Assembly: GCA_002345425.1 (NCBI GenBank)
Contig: DDWA01000035.1
Coordinates: 1 to 9,754, forward strand
Source of the DNA: Caryophanales bacterium UBA2298
GTDB taxonomy: Bacteria > Bacillota_I > Bacilli_A > Izemoplasmatales > Hujiaoplasmataceae
DNA length: 9,754 nucleotides
Direction of reading: 5' to 3'
A model generated the notes under the pieces. That model was given only the letters and a program-made list of their open reading frames with translations. It was not told the origin of the DNA and searched no databases. Of the stretch, positions 8,176 to 9,754 are shown piece by piece. Numbering within the stretch: position 1 is the first letter of the stretch; each line of letters starts with the position of its first letter. Both the position numbers and the translations under genes were made by a program.

Positions 8176-8210
8176 ATTACAGGTACTTTTACCTGTAATT
8201 TTTATTGTTT
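8176..8210 (+). terminator. Rho-independent terminator after the Sel1 pair
   Basis: A perfect 10-bp inverted repeat, ATTACAGGTA at 8176-8185 and TACCTGTAAT at 8190-8199, encloses the loop CTTT and is followed by TTTTATTGTTT. It begins five bases after the stop codon of the second Sel1 gene and separates that operon from the membrane-protein operon. Confidence 0.9.
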
Positions 8211-8225
8211 AGTTGCTAAAAGCGG

Positions 8226-8254
8226 TTGAAAAGGTTTAAAAAACAAAGTAAAAT
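8226..8254 (+). promoter_or_regulatory. Promoter of the membrane-protein operon
   Basis: TTGAAA at 8226-8231 and TAAAAT at 8249-8254, separated by 17 bases, each match the sigma-70/SigA consensus in five of six positions. Transcription would start near 8261, about 20 bases before the first ATG. The site lies just downstream of the terminator, as expected for a new transcription unit. No operator-like inverted repeat or riboswitch-sized leader is present. Confidence 0.7.
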
Positions 8255-8280
8255 AACATAAAAGTTTTTAGGGGGACGTT

Positions 8281-9075
8281 ATGACTAGATTTCTTGCAAG
8301 CAGTGACGTGATGGTTATTAAAGAAGCTTGGTGGATGTACTTGATTGGAATTTTTGTTACAGTGTTTATTATCGGTGGTTCTTTGTTTTTTGCTTTTAAA
8401 GCATATCAACGTTCTAAAGACCTTAATATGCCAAAAGAACATATCAAAAAAACCATAATAACCAGTATTAGTTTTTCGGTTTTACCTTCAATAGGGATTT
8501 TTATTGGTGTAATTACAATGGCTGGTTTATTAGGAGTTCCTTTACCTTGGGTTAGACTAAGCGTTCTAGGTGCACTTCATTATGAGTTGTTAGCGGTTAG
8601 TGTTGCTGGCGAAGGCGTTACGGTAACGACTATGACGATAGAAAACTTTGTGACGATTGCTTTCGTGATGACGATAGCGATTATCTGGGGTAGTATCTTT
8701 ACATTGCTTTTCTTTAAGAAGTATCAAGAAAAAGTTATTGATAAAGTAAAACCTAGTGATAAAAAGTCTTTTGCTAATTTGATCTTTCAATCAGTTTTTA
8801 TTGGGATGATAGCGGCTTATTTCGGTGATGCTTTTGCAAAGATGATTAAATATGAAGTAAAAGAAGTTGTTGATGGTGCTTATACTGGTGTGATATTAGA
8901 TAGAACGACATTTGTACCTTTGATTGTCTTTATTACCTCATTTATCTTTATGGCATTGTTTGATTACTTAGTACAGAAGAAGAATCAAAAATGGTTAGAA
9001 AACTTCCAGTTAGCCCTTTCGATGATTTTGGGGATGACAGTTGCTGTTTTGTTGGGACTAGGAGGTATTTACTAA
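8281..9075 (+). CDS. Polytopic membrane protein resembling the DUF5058 family
   Basis: This 264-residue integral membrane protein has about six transmembrane helices, near residues 17-39, 58-85, 121-145, 163-184, 209-231 and 242-263. Between helices 2 and 3 lies a semi-hydrophobic segment (PLPWVRLSVLGALHYELLA, 87-105) that may be re-entrant. Positive charges cluster at 40-57, 146-162 and 233-238, so by the positive-inside rule both ends face outward. The length, the layout and the pattern 'GPS/LPSIGIF..GV..PLPWVRLS..G...YEL' match my memory of DUF5058, a family of unknown function; this is recognition without a search. AGGGGG at 8270-8275 is five bases before ATG 8281. It overlaps the next gene by one base (TAATG), which argues for a stoichiometric complex with that protein. 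A transporter role is inference. No ATP-binding motif is present. Confidence 0.7.
   Translation: MTRFLASSDVMVIKEAWWMYLIGIFVTVFIIGGSLFFAFKAYQRSKDLNMPKEHIKKTIITSISFSVLPSIGIFIGVITMAGLLGVPLPWVRLSVLGALHYELLAVSVAGEGVTVTTMTIENFVTIAFVMTIAIIWGSIFTLLFFKKYQEKVIDKVKPSDKKSFANLIFQSVFIGMIAAYFGDAFAKMIKYEVKEVVDGAYTGVILDRTTFVPLIVFITSFIFMALFDYLVQKKNQKWLENFQLALSMILGMTVAVLLGLGGIY
9060..9066 (+). promoter_or_regulatory. Ribosome binding site fixing the start of the second membrane protein
   Basis: AGGAGGT at 9060-9066 is a consensus Shine-Dalgarno eight bases before ATG 9075. It decides for that ATG over an in-frame ATG at 8991, which lies inside the upstream gene, has no such site, and would add a polar, membrane-incompatible 28-residue tail. 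Confidence 0.85.
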
Positions 9076-9731
9076 TGAAAGATTATCGTGCTAAGATGCA
9101 TTTATATGGTCGAATCTTTACAATTATTGGCATTGGCGTGATGTTTTTAATGCCAGTTATGATTTGGTTAATTACTGGAGTTGGGCCTAATGTTAACCAA
9201 TTAGTAGTAGGTGTTGCGGCTTTATCATTGATATATTTACCTGGTGGAATTATTGAACTGGCGACCTATGGTCCGTTACTAGGAACTAGTGGAACGTATC
9301 TGGCTTTTATTACCGGTAACTTAATTAATTTAAAAATACCTTGTGTCATGAATGCTAGAGAATTAATCGGTACTGAAATCAATACTGAAGAAAATGAAAT
9401 TGTTTCAACGATCGCAGTAGCTTTTTCATCAATAACAACAGTTGTAATTATGTCGTTAGGAGTGGCGATGCTGATACCATTAAGACCATTGCTTAATTCT
9501 CCTGTGTTAGCTCCGGCATTTAATTGGGTTGTCACTGCTCTTTTTGGTGCTCTAGGTTATAAGTATTTTAAACATCATTTAAAATTAGTTATTGCGCCAC
9601 TTTTGTTTGTGGTTGTATTAGCATATTTTGCGCCAAAATTTGTTTATGGAAATATTGTTATCGTCATTATCTTGTCAGCTTTAATCACAGTTCTTTTTGC
9701 GAGAATTTTATTTAAGAAGAATTTAATCTAG
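9075..9731 (+). CDS. Small polytopic membrane protein, partner of the DUF5058-like protein
   Basis: I do not recognise a named family with certainty. The 218-residue protein, read from ATG 9075, has about six hydrophobic helices near residues 12-34, 42-64, 109-135, 145-163, 168-187 and 191-211. A glycine-rich hydrophobic stretch at about 66-90 (GPLLGTSGTYLAFITGN then LKIPC) precedes a charged cytoplasmic-looking loop (93-108, rich in Glu and Asn). Such a Gly/Thr/Asn-containing segment could be a re-entrant substrate-binding hairpin, as in several secondary transporters; that is inference. Charges predict both ends inside (MKDYRAK and RILFKKNLI), the opposite orientation to its neighbour. The start codon overlaps the stop of the preceding gene as TAATG, and another gene begins 12 bases downstream, so it is the middle gene of an operon. 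No signal peptide distinct from helix 1, and no enzymatic motif. Confidence 0.7.
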   Translation: MKDYRAKMHLYGRIFTIIGIGVMFLMPVMIWLITGVGPNVNQLVVGVAALSLIYLPGGIIELATYGPLLGTSGTYLAFITGNLINLKIPCVMNARELIGTEINTEENEIVSTIAVAFSSITTVVIMSLGVAMLIPLRPLLNSPVLAPAFNWVVTALFGALGYKYFKHHLKLVIAPLLFVVVLAYFAPKFVYGNIVIVIILSALITVLFARILFKKNLI

Positions 9732-9737
9732 GAGGGG
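9730..9737 (+). promoter_or_regulatory. Ribosome binding site of the truncated last gene
   Basis: AGGAGGGG overlaps the TAG stop of the preceding gene and lies six bases before ATG 9744. It is the main evidence that a third gene of the operon begins at the window edge. Confidence 0.7.
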
Positions 9738-9743
9738 TAAAAA

Positions 9744-9754
9744 ATGATATTTTT
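9744..9754 (+). CDS. Start of a third operon gene, cut by the window end
   Basis: Only ATG ATA TTT and two further bases are present (Met-Ile-Phe), so the product cannot be named. A strong ribosome binding site with good spacing and the absence of a terminator after the previous gene support a real start in the same transcription unit. I have a vague memory that DUF5058 genes sit beside M20-type peptidase/amidohydrolase genes, but nothing in these bases tests that. Confidence 0.55.

Noticed and set aside
8221..8225. AGCGG, the B. subtilis Chi sequence
   Set aside because: The pentamer also occurs at 4381, 6172 and elsewhere, as expected by chance in a short window, and Chi of this organism is unknown.
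8236..8442. Open frame of 68 codons on the reverse strand over the start of the DUF5058-like gene
   Set aside because: It runs through the promoter and start of a well-supported forward gene, and its product is a low-complexity antisense sequence.
8590..8790. Open frame of 66 codons on the reverse strand
   Set aside because: Antisense to membrane helices of the DUF5058-like protein, with no start signal and an implausible protein.
8991..9074. A 28-codon upstream extension of the second membrane protein from ATG 8991
   Set aside because: It overlaps the last helix of the upstream gene out of frame, lacks a ribosome binding site, and adds an unlikely polar Cys/Asp-rich tail. ATG 9075 has AGGAGGT at ideal spacing.
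9266..9535. Open frame of 89 codons on the reverse strand
   Set aside because: Antisense to the second membrane protein, which has a consensus ribosome binding site and tight coupling to its neighbour; no own signals.

Overview
The window looks like chromosome from a very A+T-rich, low-G+C Gram-positive bacterium (Bacillota, possibly near the Mollicutes/Erysipelotrichia border). The grounds are the strong A/T codon bias (roughly 30% G+C by eye), Bacillota-type AddAB, strong AGGAGG-like ribosome binding sites and extended -10 promoters. UGA is read as stop: addA ends in TGA and every tryptophan I checked is TGG, so this is the standard bacterial code and not the Mycoplasma/Spiroplasma code. 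All genes lie on the + strand.

Region 1 (1-5479) is a promoter followed by addB and addA, only 2 bases apart and clearly translated together. They encode the AddAB (RexAB-type) helicase-nuclease that resects double-strand breaks for RecA. AddA has a full set of superfamily 1 helicase motifs plus a C-terminal RecB-type nuclease domain. AddB keeps its nuclease site and the four iron-sulfur cysteines, but is only 752 residues long and has no visible Walker A site. Its N-terminal helicase-like half is drastically shortened.

Region 2 (5459-8210) is a pair of adjacent Sel1-like repeat proteins (312 and 572 residues) with no signal peptides, so probably cytoplasmic scaffolds of unknown partner. They appear to have their own extended -10 promoter straddling the addA stop codon, and end in a clean Rho-independent terminator.

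Region 3 (8211-9754) starts a new transcription unit with a good TTGAAA-17-TAAAAT promoter. It encodes two polytopic membrane proteins overlapping by one base (TAATG). The first resembles the uncharacterised DUF5058 family and the second is a small partner membrane protein. The beginning of a third gene is cut by the window end. The two look like subunits of one membrane complex, perhaps a transporter whose substrate may be hinted at by the truncated third gene.

The most interesting points are the minimal AddB, the undescribed Sel1 pair beside AddAB, and the two-protein DUF5058-type membrane system. I saw no tRNA, rRNA, CRISPR array, insertion sequence, phage gene or attachment site. No stretch longer than 300 bases lacks a gene.
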